From Schistocephalus solidus (lineage: Eukaryota > Platyhelminthes > Cestoda > Diphyllobothriidea > Diphyllobothriidae): DNA of 64,000 nucleotides. The notes beneath the pieces are model-generated. The model was given only the letters and a program-made list of their open reading frames with translations. It ran no database searches and was not told the DNA's origin. Positions within the stretch are counted from its first letter, which is position 1. Each line of letters begins with the position of its first letter. The translations under genes were made by a program, and so were the position numbers. This document shows positions 23,353 to 33,545 of this stretch, in pieces. The stretch is from the NCBI GenBank assembly GCA_017591395.1, contig WEDG01001283.1, forward strand, positions 53,384-117,383, in the 5' to 3' direction.

Positions 23353-23427
23353 GCCCAGACACGTGTTTCGCCGATGTTTCTGCTGCTGTATGATACAGCA
23401 ACGAGAGGTTCGGCTCCTCAGTGGGTC
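23353..23427 (-). ncRNA. Hammerhead ribozyme, 355-bp array unit 6
   Basis: The core and all three stems are intact. One substitution lies in the stem II branch (gagagg in place of gagggg). Confidence 0.8.
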
Positions 23428-23705
23428 CCCCAGCGTTCTCTATGCGGTTTCTGGTATATGGACGCCAGAGAATAATCGGGTAAATAATTTCTGAAATTAT
23501 TAAGTGCAGGACATGGAGTCAGGTGACTCGGACATGACTTTTTTAGGGTCAGAACCCGAAATTTCAATGAACATTTGGGTCGAAGACAATCAACCACTGT
23601 GAATATCACGTAATGCCCATTCTACAAACAAGTAGTACTACAAGTATATGAATCTTATATGGCAAAGACGTTATACCGTACTTCCGACATAGATACTAGC
23701 TAAAA

Positions 23706-23780
23706 GCCCAGACACGTGTTTCGCCGATGTTTCTGCTGCTGTGTGACACAGCAACGAGGGGTTCGGCCCCTCAGTGGGTC
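23706..23780 (-). ncRNA. Hammerhead ribozyme, 355-bp array unit 7 (core mutant)
   Basis: The first core strand reads CUGAGGG: conserved A9 is replaced by G. The rest matches unit 1. It is probably inactive. Confidence 0.65.
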
Positions 23781-24058
23781 CCCCAGCGTTCTCTATGCGG
23801 TTTCTGGTATATGGACTCCAGAGAATAATCCGGTTAATAATTTCTGAAATTATTAAGTGCAGGACATGGAGTCAGGTGATTCGGACATGACTTTTTAGGG
23901 TCAGACCCGAAATTTCACTGAACATTTGGGTCGAAGACAATCAACCACTGTGGAATAACCACGTAATGCCCATTCTACAAACAATTAGTACTACAAGTAG
24001 TATGAATCTTATATGGCAAAGACGTTATACCGTACTTCCGAATAGATACTAGCTAAAA

Positions 24059-24133
24059 GCCCAGACACGTGTTTCGCCGATGTTTCTGCTGCTGTATGAC
24101 ACAGCAACGAGGGGTTCGGCTCCTCAGTGGGTC
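24059..24133 (-). ncRNA. Hammerhead ribozyme, 355-bp array unit 8
   Basis: The ribozyme is intact and identical in core and stems to unit 1, although the unit has a two-base deletion 3' of it on the minus strand and is truncated by the TA tract. Confidence 0.8.
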
Positions 24134-24275
24134 CCCCAGCGTTCTCTATGCGGTTTCTGGTATATGGACTCCAGAGAATAATCAGGTAAATAATTTCTGA
24201 AATTATTAAGTGCAGGACATGGAGTCAGGTGATTCGGACATGACTTTTTAGGGTCAGACCCGAAATTTCATTGAA

Positions 24276-24277
<2 letters not shown>

Positions 24278-24333
<56 letters not shown>
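24278..24333. repeat. (TA)n microsatellite
   Basis: A 56-base run of TA truncates the last 355-bp unit and is followed directly by PLE reverse-transcriptase sequence. A shorter interrupted TA tract lies at 24718-24742 on the other side of that fragment. Confidence 0.95.
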
Positions 24334-24334
<1 letters not shown>

Positions 24335-24344
24335 GAGACTGACC

Positions 24345-24720
24345 AAAAACCCAAACGAACGCATATCATCTTACTCCTAGAACTGTGTCTCAAGACGTTC
24401 TTTACATTCAACGGTCAAGTCTACGATCATAAGAAGGGGACGTCAATTAGCTCACATATGTCTGGACTAATTGCCAAAGCAATTCTGCAGAGGCTTGAGC
24501 AGCTGATCATCAGTTCGTACCCCCCGAAGTTCTGAGCCAGATACGTCGATGACACGTTCGTCATAATCAAGAAGAGTCACTTGCAGGCTTTCAGGGCATT
24601 GTTGAATTTAATCTTTCCCGACATACAGTTTATCATGGAGGAAGAGGTCATCAAGCAGTTACCCTTTCTTGATGTCCATGTTACAAAGCTGGCAGACGGG
24701 AAGATAAAAACAATGGTCTA
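24345..24720 (+). mobile_element. PLE reverse-transcriptase fragment, inactive
   Basis: The plus strand encodes LKTFFTFNGQVYDHKKGTS, ISSHMSGLIAKAILQRLE, then RYVDDTFVII (the RT catalytic YVDD box) and QLPFLDVHVTKLADGK. This is the palm region of a Penelope-like RT. A TGA replaces the Trp expected just before ARYVDD, so the copy is dead although both catalytic Asp residues remain. TA tracts bound it on both sides. Its strand is opposite to the hammerheads of the adjacent 355-bp array. Confidence 0.85.
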
Positions 24721-24942
24721 TATATATATATAAATATATATTGAATTACGGGCATCTTAAGATATTCAATCGAAAATACGAAATTCTTTAAGAAATAATG
24801 CCAACTTAAACTCGTTAATTTTCAACACTGGTTCCCCAGCTACGTCGTCAAACTGCGAGCAGTGTACAGGAACACTTAATTAATTAATCGTGTTTAACAA
24901 AGGCTTCTGAGGTTAAGTGAAATCCGAACAAATACTCGTTGA

Positions 24943-25005
24943 GTGCATTTTGTCATCCCACTGTGCATTTTGTCATCTTACTGTGCATTTTGTCATCCCA
25001 CTGTG
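24943..25005 (+). repeat. Short minisatellite, three units of 22 bp
   Basis: The unit tgcattttgtcat(c/t)(c/t)(c/t)actg is repeated three times with two substitutions. Confidence 0.85.
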
Positions 25006-25009
25006 ATTG

Positions 25010-25140
25010 GTTCTGCGCGTTTGGATTATTATTTAACGATTTTGTATATGGCATTTAAATCGATATGCCGGTTGATACATGCCTCATCTGAGTGCAATGC
25101 TTCCAGGAATTCACGGCTTTTCTGATTGGGCAGATGACAA
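25010..25140 (-). mobile_element. PLE endonuclease C-terminal fragment
   Basis: The minus strand encodes REFLEALHSDEACINRHIDL followed by NAIYKIVK and a stop. It matches the C-terminal end of PLE GIY-YIG endonucleases and the 20.3 kb fragment, in opposite orientation. Confidence 0.7.
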
Positions 25141-25530
25141 CAATCCGTATTTTCACCCATGCAAATTTATGTTCTGATTCCAGTGTATGCATAGCCACTT
25201 GGAATAAATGATCTTGCTAACCGCTAACTTTTGTTCGTGTAGGCAGGTTGAGACAGATTTCCCAGTTTGGCCAAAATAATCGGAATTACAACTTCAACAT
25301 TAAATTTAGTAAAATACACCTTTTTATCTAGTTAGCTAACCATGTCCTAAGGGTGAACAAGCTGTGAGCGTAAAGTAGATGAAGGGCGATTTGTTAATTG
25401 TATCTGTGGTTTTCTAAGCTGTCTTTCAACAAGCTCTGATCCATGTTTAATGTATGGGAGAGTTTGCCAGGTCATTGGTTAGGGTGCCTGGTTGGCGTGT
25501 TGTTTGTTGTATTTTAAACAACACGGAAGA

Positions 25531-26920
25531 GAGGAGGGATGAAAGAAAATATGGATAGATTGATACAGTATGTTTTGAGCTTATTATGCCTACATTCAGC
25601 AATTGATAACCCTGAATACGGAGCAGACAGTCGACACACTGGGTCTAGCAGATGTGTCATAAGCTTTTAATTGAAACAGAGTTCATCAGCACCTCAACCT
25701 CTGTCATGCTCTGTCGCTACATATTGGGTATTTACTCAAAAAGTAATAGATGCACACCGATCTATTGGCCTTTAAAGCAAACAAGCTGCGTATGGGGGGA
25801 AAAGTTCACGAACATGTAACCAATTACCAAGCTGATGTACACCCAAAATATAATTGCAGAGAGGAGAGTAGACAAGAAATATGGGCAGATTTATAGAGTC
25901 TGTTTTGGGCTTATTTTGCCTACAGTCAGCGAATCATAAGCCTGACTACCAGCTTGGACTGAAAACATAAACATGCGCTTGAGTAAGGCGCAGAAAGTCA
26001 ACACACTGGGTCTAGCAGATTGGTCATAAGCCCTCCATCGAACTGACGTTTATCAATGCCTTGTCATCTATCATCATCTGTTGGGGCAGATGGCGCATTT
26101 CTTTAACAGGACTAGGCGAACATCGATCTATTGGCTTCCTGAAGCAAACACGCTGTTTATATGTTGGAAAGGTCACAACAAGCAAACAATTACCAGGATG
26201 ACGTAGAACAAAATATAATTGCACAGATGAGATATGACAAACAATATTGGCAGATTGCTAAAGTCTGAGTTGGGCTTATTGTGCCTTCATTCAGCCAATC
26301 ATACCCGTGTATACCAGCTGGGACTGGCAACACAAACATGCGCTCGAGTACAGCCCAGACTGTCCACACAATGGGTCTTGCAGATGGGTCATAAGCAATT
26401 CATCGAAAAGAAGTTCATCAGTTCCTCACCATTGGTCGTTCTCTGTCGATGCAGATATTCAAACAGGAAAAGGCGCACACATATATATTGGCTTCCCTAA
26501 GCAAGCAAGCTCCTTGTGATTGGCTAAGGTCACGAGCGGGCAACCAACTACCAGGCTGTAGCCTGCCAATTTATAATTGCAGAGAGGAGAGATGCTTAAA
26601 AATATGGGTGGATTGATACAGCCTTTCTCGGGCTTATTTTGCCGTCATTCAGCCAATCATAACCCTGACTACCAGATGTTTCTCAAAACAGAATCATTTG
26701 CTCGACTACGGCGCAGACATTCCAAATACTGCGTCACGCAGCTGGCTCAGAAGCACTTTATCGAAACCAAGTTCATCAGTGCCTCACAATCTGTCATTCT
26801 CTGTCTCTGGAGACCTGTAATTTATTCAAAAATTAATATGCGCACACCGATCTTTTGGCTTCCCGAAGCAAACAAACTCCGCATGCGTGGCAAAGGCCAC
26901 AAACAGGCAACCAATTAACA
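25531..26920 (+). repeat. Old tandem array, four diverged units of about 330-365 bp
   Basis: Units begin with gagaggag(a/g)g...a(a/t)atatgg(g/c) near 25531, 25858, 26223 and 26581. They share tt(g/t)gccttcattcagc(c)aatcat, cacactgggtctagcag, catcagtgcctca and gcacaccgatctattggc. Divergence is high and indels are frequent. Short open frames cross the units but do not stay in register, so this is satellite-like rather than coding. Confidence 0.85.
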
Positions 26921-27114
26921 TCGATAGCATAACCTGGGAATAGGTTTCCCCAAGCGGATATTGCGCCATATGATATGCCTCAGGATCGTATGCTAAGTTA
27001 CCATTTGTCCACAACAGAAAATTTTGAATCGAAAGTTGAAAATTTGGAACTCCTACCCAGTGGAACTAAGCTTGAATGCCAACCACCGCCACGTATGGGA
27101 ATTCATGGAATCTA

Positions 27115-28270
27115 GCTTAAAGTCCTCATAAACTGTTGGCCAGTTCATGCCCCTAGAGTGTTTGCTGGTTGAGTGATGTACCCCTGTACTGGCTGTCGCA
27201 GTCAAAAACTTATCTCAGCTTTTCCGGTCTCATCCAATTTACTACCAGTGGCGTGGTGGATACAAAATGGTAAAGTTCCCAATGGAGATGTATGTGCAGC
27301 TGTTTCTGCGAAACGCTTATTGATATATTCGGAGATCGCTGATTTGTATCGCTCCTTATACTTGCGGGTTTTCAGCATTCTGTTCTTCAATTCAAATAAA
27401 CGCATACGGGCAACAGGCTTGTTTTCGGGCAAACAGGGAGGACCTAACTTCCAGGGAGAGGTATTTCACAGTGCCCTCGAGTCAGATTCGTATGGGATTC
27501 GAACAACTGAAACAGTTTTTTGTCGTCTGCAGAATGGGCTTGGGGTCACTGAACTCGAAGTTCTAAATGTTCAGTGACTAGGTCTTTCTTGCGCAAAAAG
27601 TCAACGTTTGCTCCTCGAAGATCTTGTTCAGCTTCTGGCTCCATGAGAACCCAACCGAGAGGGATCCGAACACCATAGGGAGCCTTCTGTACCGGTGTTC
27701 GAGTACCCAGTGAGTGACAGGCCTATTCTTCCCGATTTGTATCGATATATTTAACCTGTGGACAAATGGGAGTTCAATGTCACTTATATGTTCCCATTGC
27801 GCTGTCTGGTTTCTACTTAAGGCAACATGTTTTAAATTGGGGAGATGGCTGACGGACCATGCCTTTTTTAATCCCAGTCTGTCTTGCCCTTCTATCGCAC
27901 TTATTTTAACACCCAATATTTTGGATCTTACTTCTGCTGTTTGAACAAGGGTTGATTCTGACAACACTGCTTGTCGGCCATTGAGGCCAAATCGTTTTTA
28001 CAAGTTTTTATAGATTAGCGTAATGTGTGAGCCACTATCTAGGAAGGCAATCTTAGGAACTGACCTTAGAAGACCCAACACTTTAACAGGTATCACTCCT
28101 AGAGAAAAAAATTGCCCAGTGCTGCATGTTATGAGACAGTTGGATGTTTCGATACTCTACTATGTGTGCTCTTTAGTCGGAAACGCATGAGCCCTGTCTT
28201 CTTCTCGGTGCTTCACCGGGTGATGGCGCATGGAGCACCGGGTGACGCCGAATGTCTTACATAATCTACC
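27115..28270 (-). mobile_element. Pao/BEL-type LTR retrotransposon fragment (zinc-knuckle end, protease, start of RT), inactive
   Basis: In minus-strand reading order: a partial zinc-knuckle-like end near 28250 (TRCSMRHH), an aspartic-protease motif IAFLDSGSHITLI near 28050, EAWSV-type text (KKAWSVSHLPNLKHVA), then WEHISDIELPFV and PVTHWVLEHRYR. A frameshift leads to APYGVRIPLGWVLMEPEAE, then DKKLFQLFES, LPENKPVARMRLFELKNRM, and FDCDSQYRGTSLN near 27170. This order and these words are typical of Pao/BEL pol. Several stops and frameshifts are present, and no LTRs or integrase were found. It is an internal fragment. Confidence 0.85.
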
Positions 28271-28829
28271 GTTCATAGCATCGTGATTGGGTTTTAGATG
28301 AAAATTACACTATCTATTAAGTTCTACGAAAGGTAGTCTTTGTGGCAGGTTGAGAGTGATATAAATGCATTATTGGTCGGTGTTATGAGCTGCTACACGT
28401 TGCGGACAACGTCGACGCAAAAGCAAGGAGCTAGGTACTGTGGCAGTTAGTTCAGTATATGCTGGGTATATGCCTTGTGCATCGGTCCTCGATCCCACAG
28501 GGGACGATTGGGCGCAGAAATGGAACCTGAGGAGTAGGATTGATTTTCCAATAATAAATTGGCTTTCTCGTCCACAAATTATGTAAGCTCAGAGAACGCA
28601 GCTTCTCTACCAAGACATAATATTGACGAAGCAGTGTCTGACCATTTGAACTGAAGTGGTTGATAAAGTCACTTGACGATTGCAGCCGGTGTCGTAGATG
28701 AATTTAAATCAGCTCTGCACTCTAACGGCTGTAAAGAGTTCATGCATCTCCTCATTGCCACAGCCAGCTTTATCAGGGTGGTAGGATACATAGATTGTAT
28801 AACTCCACCGTCAACTATATATTTATATA

Positions 28830-29340
28830 GGATTCACTGCAATTTCTGCATAGTTAACTACATTGAAGAGACCAGGAAACGGGTTCAAACTCGAGTCGGA
28901 AAACACATGAGGGCAGTTAGAAAAATGGACAAATTGTCTTTGGTGGTAGAACACTGCGCAGACTCTGGACACACTTTCGCCATCCAGACTGCAGAAAATC
29001 TGGGTCAGGAAAGTGATCGCGTGGCAAGGGGAAAAAAGGCCGGGCACACGGGAACAACTTCCGTCTATCATTTTGCGACGCTATCTACGGCCTACCAAGC
29101 CCTCCGGACGCAGCTCAATGAACAAAAGAGCCAAAGTGAACATGGACCTTATGTACATCCGAACATCGGTGATTACATGGCGTACATGCACGAAAACGCA
29201 ACGCAACCGAGACCCAAAGAAGGAAAAGTTATCACCTCGGCCAGGTCAACCACTTATCCGGTAGGTGCGAAAACACACGATGGTGCAATCGCTACCAAGA
29301 TAAACTGCCTGAGATGGCAGCTTTGGTCAATGGAATACTG
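28830..29340 (+). mobile_element. PLE GIY-YIG endonuclease C-terminal fragment
   Basis: An open frame ending at 29341 encodes CNFCIVNYIEETRKRVQTRV, GKHMRAVRKMDKLSLVVEHC, ADSGHTFAIQTAENLG, then TGTTSVYHF and AYQALRTQLNEQK. These are the ordered motifs of the PLE endonuclease (C-x2-C, Y-I-G-E-T with the Gly changed to Glu here, SGHTF, AYQALR). The RT part is absent, so the element is 5'-truncated. The copy is unusually open (no stop for about 170 codons), suggesting a fairly young insertion. Confidence 0.85.
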
Positions 29341-29679
29341 AAGACTGACGCCAACATGCGAAAGCCGCCATTCCCCACCCTCCCCCCATCAACCACTGGT
29401 CCGGTGTATAGGCAAAGGATGTTCAATAAGGGTAAAACAATGCCCCCCACCATCCAGCAGTATGTTGACTGAGGATCACATCCCCCAACCCAGTCCCCTC
29501 CTCAACGCAAATTTTAAAGCCTTAATTATCCCGTTTTAACCTTAATGTTTCCACCTATAAATAATGTGAGGCACGGAACAATACTTACCTCTGACGATGA
29601 AATCTTGTTTGGTTTTGAAACCTCAATACCAAAAACTAAGCCACAAACCAAAACCTTACCGAAAACCGCCTTTAACCTT

Positions 29680-30120
29680 AAAAATGAGTGTTCTTTTACT
29701 TTTTATCGCGTTCAATGTTGTTGATAAATGTAGGCCTGCCAGAAAAAAACTTGGCAAACATTTATTTTTAGGCTTTCTTCTGCACATGTTGCTGCTAATC
29801 TGTGGTTAGGCCCCACCCGTAAAGCCTCCATTAACACGATCCTGGAGTTAGAAGTGGCTAGGGCAGTGAGCATAACCTATCGATGGCGAGATCTCAGTTA
29901 ACTTTAAACTCAAAATTACTGTGAAATAGACTGCCATTGTGCCTAGTCTGGCGAGGTCAGAGCTACATTCGGTGACACTGTGTTACATGAAGAACAATTA
30001 AAAATCAACGTTTGAAGGAATCCTGTATTTATCTTCCTTCCCCCCGTGGCCCACCCTCCCAAACCCGGCTCCGTTGTATCAAAATATTTTGTGTTGCCGT
30101 AGACGGAATCATTAGATATG
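29680..30120 (+). repeat. Dispersed repeat family R2, copy a
   Basis: Shared blocks in order: atttatttttaggctttctt, atctgtggttaggc, gatcctggagtta, gatggcgagatc, aactcaaaat, tgtgcct(a/c)gtctggcgaggtc, gaacaattaaaaatc. The same order occurs at 30240-30990, 36960-37570 and, inverted, at 54010-54810. No coding domain. Adjacent copies a and b form an imperfect direct repeat. Confidence 0.75.
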
Positions 30121-30239
30121 CCTTAGAGTACTCTTTAATGATATGTTTTTTAAGTCCCTTTGAATTTAAAATACACAAATTCCTATAAGATGTGTGTTTA
30201 AGAATGCTTTCTTTGCTTTAAAATTTAATAGTTACGGGA

Positions 30240-30990
30240 AGTAAACCTCTTTGAATATTAACTACTCCATACAGATACAGGAAAACAGTTTTAAATAGCG
30301 GATTTGTTATTCAAAATCATCTTTTATTTATTCAGCGTTTCTGATTTTTGGTTAACTTATTATCACGTGGAATTTTGTTGTTATATGAAGGTCTAGCAAA
30401 ATCAAATAAGCGAAAATTTATTTGTTTCTCTTTCTTCTACACATTTTGCTGCTTATCTGAGCTACGTCTGCACCCGTTAAACCTCTACTAGCAACAATCC
30501 CGTTTGCACGATCATAAGTTAGAATTGGCTAGGGAAGTGAGCATCACCTACTGATGGCGAAAACTCAGTTAACGTTAAACTCAAAATGATTGTCGAATAA
30601 ACTGCTATTGTGCCTCGTCTGGCGAGGAGGTCAGAGATACACTCGCTGGCACTGTGATAAACGAAGAACGATCAAACCCCCACGTTTGGAGGACCCCTGT
30701 CCTTCCTTTCCTCCCCCCACTGCCCTCCCTTCCAACCCCGGCTCCGAGGTATCAGAGTATTTGAATGATGGATGGAATCATGCACTTTATTTGTTAATGT
30801 TTATCTCAATTCTTTTTGATGTGACTAAACCCGGGGTGTGCACCACAATTCGTTTAGTCTCACTGGCACATAAAACTGCAAATTTTCTGCATCTTGCCTG
30901 CAAGGAAATTAAAAATTATGGTTTGCATGGGATAGCTGATGATGTCTTTGAAGAACTGTTTGAGCTGGAACTTCAGGCGGACGGAAATTA
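30240..30990 (+). repeat. Dispersed repeat family R2, copy b
   Basis: The copy contains the same block order as copy a plus downstream text with gaccaaacccggggtgtgcacc-like sequence shared with 37800-37900. An open frame of 133 codons (30590-30991) lies inside but has no counterpart in the other copies, so it is not taken as a gene. Confidence 0.75.
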
Positions 30991-31064
30991 AAATATTCCT
31001 TTGACACTTAGCACATAAATGTGATCAAGAGAAGTTCGTGGAAGATTTCACTAAAGTTCTATGA

Positions 31065-31560
31065 CCGAACAAAATTATCCTTAAAGAGGGCCGCACAGTC
31101 TGCGTGGGGTAACACATAGTTGCTTTTCGGGTAATTTTCGATTTCTGCCAGCATCCGCATGGCGACTAGTAGTAGTAAAGGTCGATTGACGAGGCCGACA
31201 AAGAAAAATGCAACTTGATTGGCTATTTCAGTCTCATTAGCAGTTATCAGCCAGTCATAACAAACCCTTGGCTTGTCCTTACCCCTCGATGACCTTACAC
31301 AACTATCCTTACAGACGTCCACACAGTCTGTGTGGTGTAACACATTGTTCTTACTTTGTGTAATGGCCTGCCTAGAGGAAAACCATACCCTTTTTGCAGA
31401 ATATAGCGGGCTGGCACGTAAAAAAGGTTCGCGACGTTCAAATTTCCTACTCGAAATTTGGCGATTGCAATCATCCATTAACAGTTTTTTCGTAGGAAGT
31501 AAGCAATGCCTTGTAGACAGAGGCTTAAAGTAATTAAGATTTAGTAGGATTCATTGTTAG
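31065..31560. repeat. Imperfect internal direct repeat
   Basis: Two blocks (about 31075-31125 and 31300-31350) share acaaaattatccttaaag-like and cacagtctg(c/t)gtgg(g/t)gtaacacat text. A third weaker relative lies near 32350-32425. The minus-strand open frame 31059-31478 carries the two blocks as similar peptides, but no domain is recognisable. Confidence 0.4.
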
Positions 31561-32759
31561 CTCCGATGACAAGGCAATTTCACCAACACCGGCAATGTGC
31601 AGGCACACAGCAGCCGGCAAAGTTTACTTTCCATTCAGCACTGGACCAAAAACAACTTCCTCTGTCTTTGTTGTTATAAAGATGGCTGTGATTTCGAATG
31701 GCGAGTGAGATTTAAAGGAAACTTGATAGGGGTGCTGCGAAAGTCCAGTTAGTCATTAATGATAACACCTTATACTAAATTAATATTTGTGTTTCTTATA
31801 ACGTTTCAAACCAGCAACAAAAGGTAGCAATCATAGTAAAGGACAGAAGGAAAAATGTTGGTCTCCGAAAAAGGAAGTTCGTTTGCTTTTAGTTTTGAAT
31901 TCTCACAGAATTCTCATCAGAAAGTGGAGAATTTTACGGAAGCCCTTGGTCGCCTATCTACTCAACCTAGACCTGGTGTTGCACACAGCCCACCATCAGG
32001 GTGACGAAAAAAATATTCTGTAGTCGTTAACTGGATCTGGTGCATTTATGGACAAAGCAACTATCTTGGAGAAACCGGGAGATTTATCTGGAGACGAATG
32101 CTCGAGCACGCAGCAGGGGTAAGAAGGAAAGACGTTTGCTTTCAGTCCGCAGTCCAATCAACGGGATCTGAAAAAATACTGGAGGAATTCCTGCATTCAA
32201 ACGATGAATCATACCTAAATGACATTGCAAACGTTTCCGTACGCTTCAACGTCAGTCGTTATTAAGTGGTGGATTAATAGTCCCTGTTCATAAACTATAA
32301 ACAGCATTGCATAAAAGATAAAGCATGTGGGTAGCATTTTATAACTTAATATACAGTTAACCGTATTGTGGGGTAGTTCTCGTCGATGTAAACTTTCGAT
32401 TTCTGCAACGATTTCCATAAAAACCTGGAAACATGTGCAAGCTCGCTTGAACAGTCCGAGGGGTACCCTCCGGGGTACGGTGGGGGAGACTGGGAAAGGA
32501 GTTGTTGTTGATATTTTTAGAGTTTTCTGACCGCATGTAATTATAATCTGCTAGCCACATTCTGCCGCAACTTGCATGAGACCCTGCATTTGTTTAAGGT
32601 ACCCTTTCCAGCCCCATTTTAGCGAGATGGTAAGCACGGATGTCCCTAAATAGGGCTGCTCAGTCATCCCAGGTGGCTACCAAACAAAAATATGGCTCAC
32701 GATTTGGGTTATTGAGAGAAAAACCTATTCACCTGGGCCGCCTTCGTGATTGCAAGTTG

Positions 32760-32990
32760 CCCTCGCCGTAGGACCTTTTCGAGCGTGGGGCAGGAGGGGA
32801 GGGTGAGGAGAGAGGGAGAATGGAAGAAGTAAGAGTCAAAAAGATGAACGAGAGAGAGGAGGAAAGATGGGTGAGATTAGGGGGAGGATTAGAAGCTGGA
32901 GGAGAGAGGGTGGACAGGGAGGACGGGAGAAAGACAATAGCAGGGGGAAGGGAGCAGACGTTCCGGGTGTGGAGACACACAACACTGGAG
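32760..32990 (+). repeat. Polypurine (G/A) tract
   Basis: About 230 bases are almost all purine on the plus strand, with runs of G separated by short A-containing spacers. The strand asymmetry is strong enough to form triplex or G-quadruplex structures in principle. The open frames on both strands here are low-complexity artefacts of the tract. Confidence 0.8.
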
Positions 32991-33154
32991 ACCCTCACTT
33001 GGTTTAACCCGCCCTCGTGTGCGTTGCCTGGGGTGTGGCCGCTGGGAAAAAGAAGCTTCGAGGAGCCACTGGTGAAAGTTTGGTAATAGCTAGAGGCAGC
33101 CAAAGGAGCATTTACCACCAATATGAGGCAGATGAAGCGACCAAATACTAACTG

Positions 33155-33330
33155 CGTGTAACTAGTACTAGTAGTACTAACTAGTAGAATAGGCATTTCG
33201 TGGTTATTCCACAGAGGCCTAATGTTTATTGAAATTTCGGATTAGACCCTAACAAGTCATACAGATACATAGGTGAAAAACCTGTCTGGGCTTTAAGCTT
33301 ATACCTTTTCTGTCGAACCGTATATCATAT
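33155..33330 (+). repeat. Diverged, internally deleted copy of the 355-bp hammerhead repeat
   Basis: Shared blocks with the minus strand of the array, in order: agtactactag-like, gaat(a/g)ggcatt, cgtggttattccacag, gaaatttcgg, gaccctaa, aagtcat, then ggtgaaa and ctgtctgggct. About 140 bp containing the CUGAGGA half of the ribozyme is missing, so only the GAAA/cleavage-site half remains. Its sense strand is plus, opposite to the array. Confidence 0.75.
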
Positions 33331-33339
33331 AGACCATTT

Positions 33340-33545
33340 ATTTATATATGCAGAATAACGTGACCGACAAAGTCAAGGGAGACTCTAATAACCATTTCTG
33401 GCTTATTGGCCCTCATCAGGCAGCCTTTTCAACCCCAGATTATGCGTTGCTCGAGGCTCTGCCTCGCGTCAGGTTGTTTAGAATTCAAACGCTCTACTCA
33501 CTGAATAAGTACCCAATCGGAAGTGGCAGGCAGGTGGCGATACCC
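33340..33545 (-). mobile_element. tRNA-derived SINE
   Basis: On the minus strand the head has an A-box-like gtgagtagagcgtttga, and the body reads gatgagggccaataagccag then ttagagtctcccttgactt. Both body words are shared with the SINEs at 3420 and 6740. The B box is not clear. Confidence 0.6.

Larger units (their letters stand above)
21535..24277 (-). repeat. Tandem array, eight units of about 355 bp, each with a hammerhead motif
   Basis: The word ggcaaagacgttataccgta begins at 21535, 21889, 22244, 22599, 22953, 23308, 23661 and 24015, giving periods of 353-355 bp. The eighth unit is cut off at about 262 bp by a TA tract. Units differ by a few substitutions and small indels, so amplification is recent. 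No conserved protein frame runs through the units. On the minus strand each carries a hammerhead. A diverged, internally deleted single copy occurs in the opposite orientation at 33155-33330. Confidence 0.97.

Noticed and set aside
20600..24277. CRISPR array
   Set aside because: Units are long contiguous tandem repeats without short repeats and unique spacers, in a eukaryotic context.
25531..26920. Hammerhead in the older tandem array
   Set aside because: CUGAUGA-like words occur on the minus strand, but no unit has a GAAA strand with a stem II partner.
30590..30991. 133-codon open frame
   Set aside because: Lies inside an R2 repeat copy; the other copies do not preserve it.
32729..33196. 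155-codon minus-strand open frame rich in Ser and Pro
   Set aside because: It is a by-product of the polypurine tract, and its end lies in the ribozyme-repeat relic.
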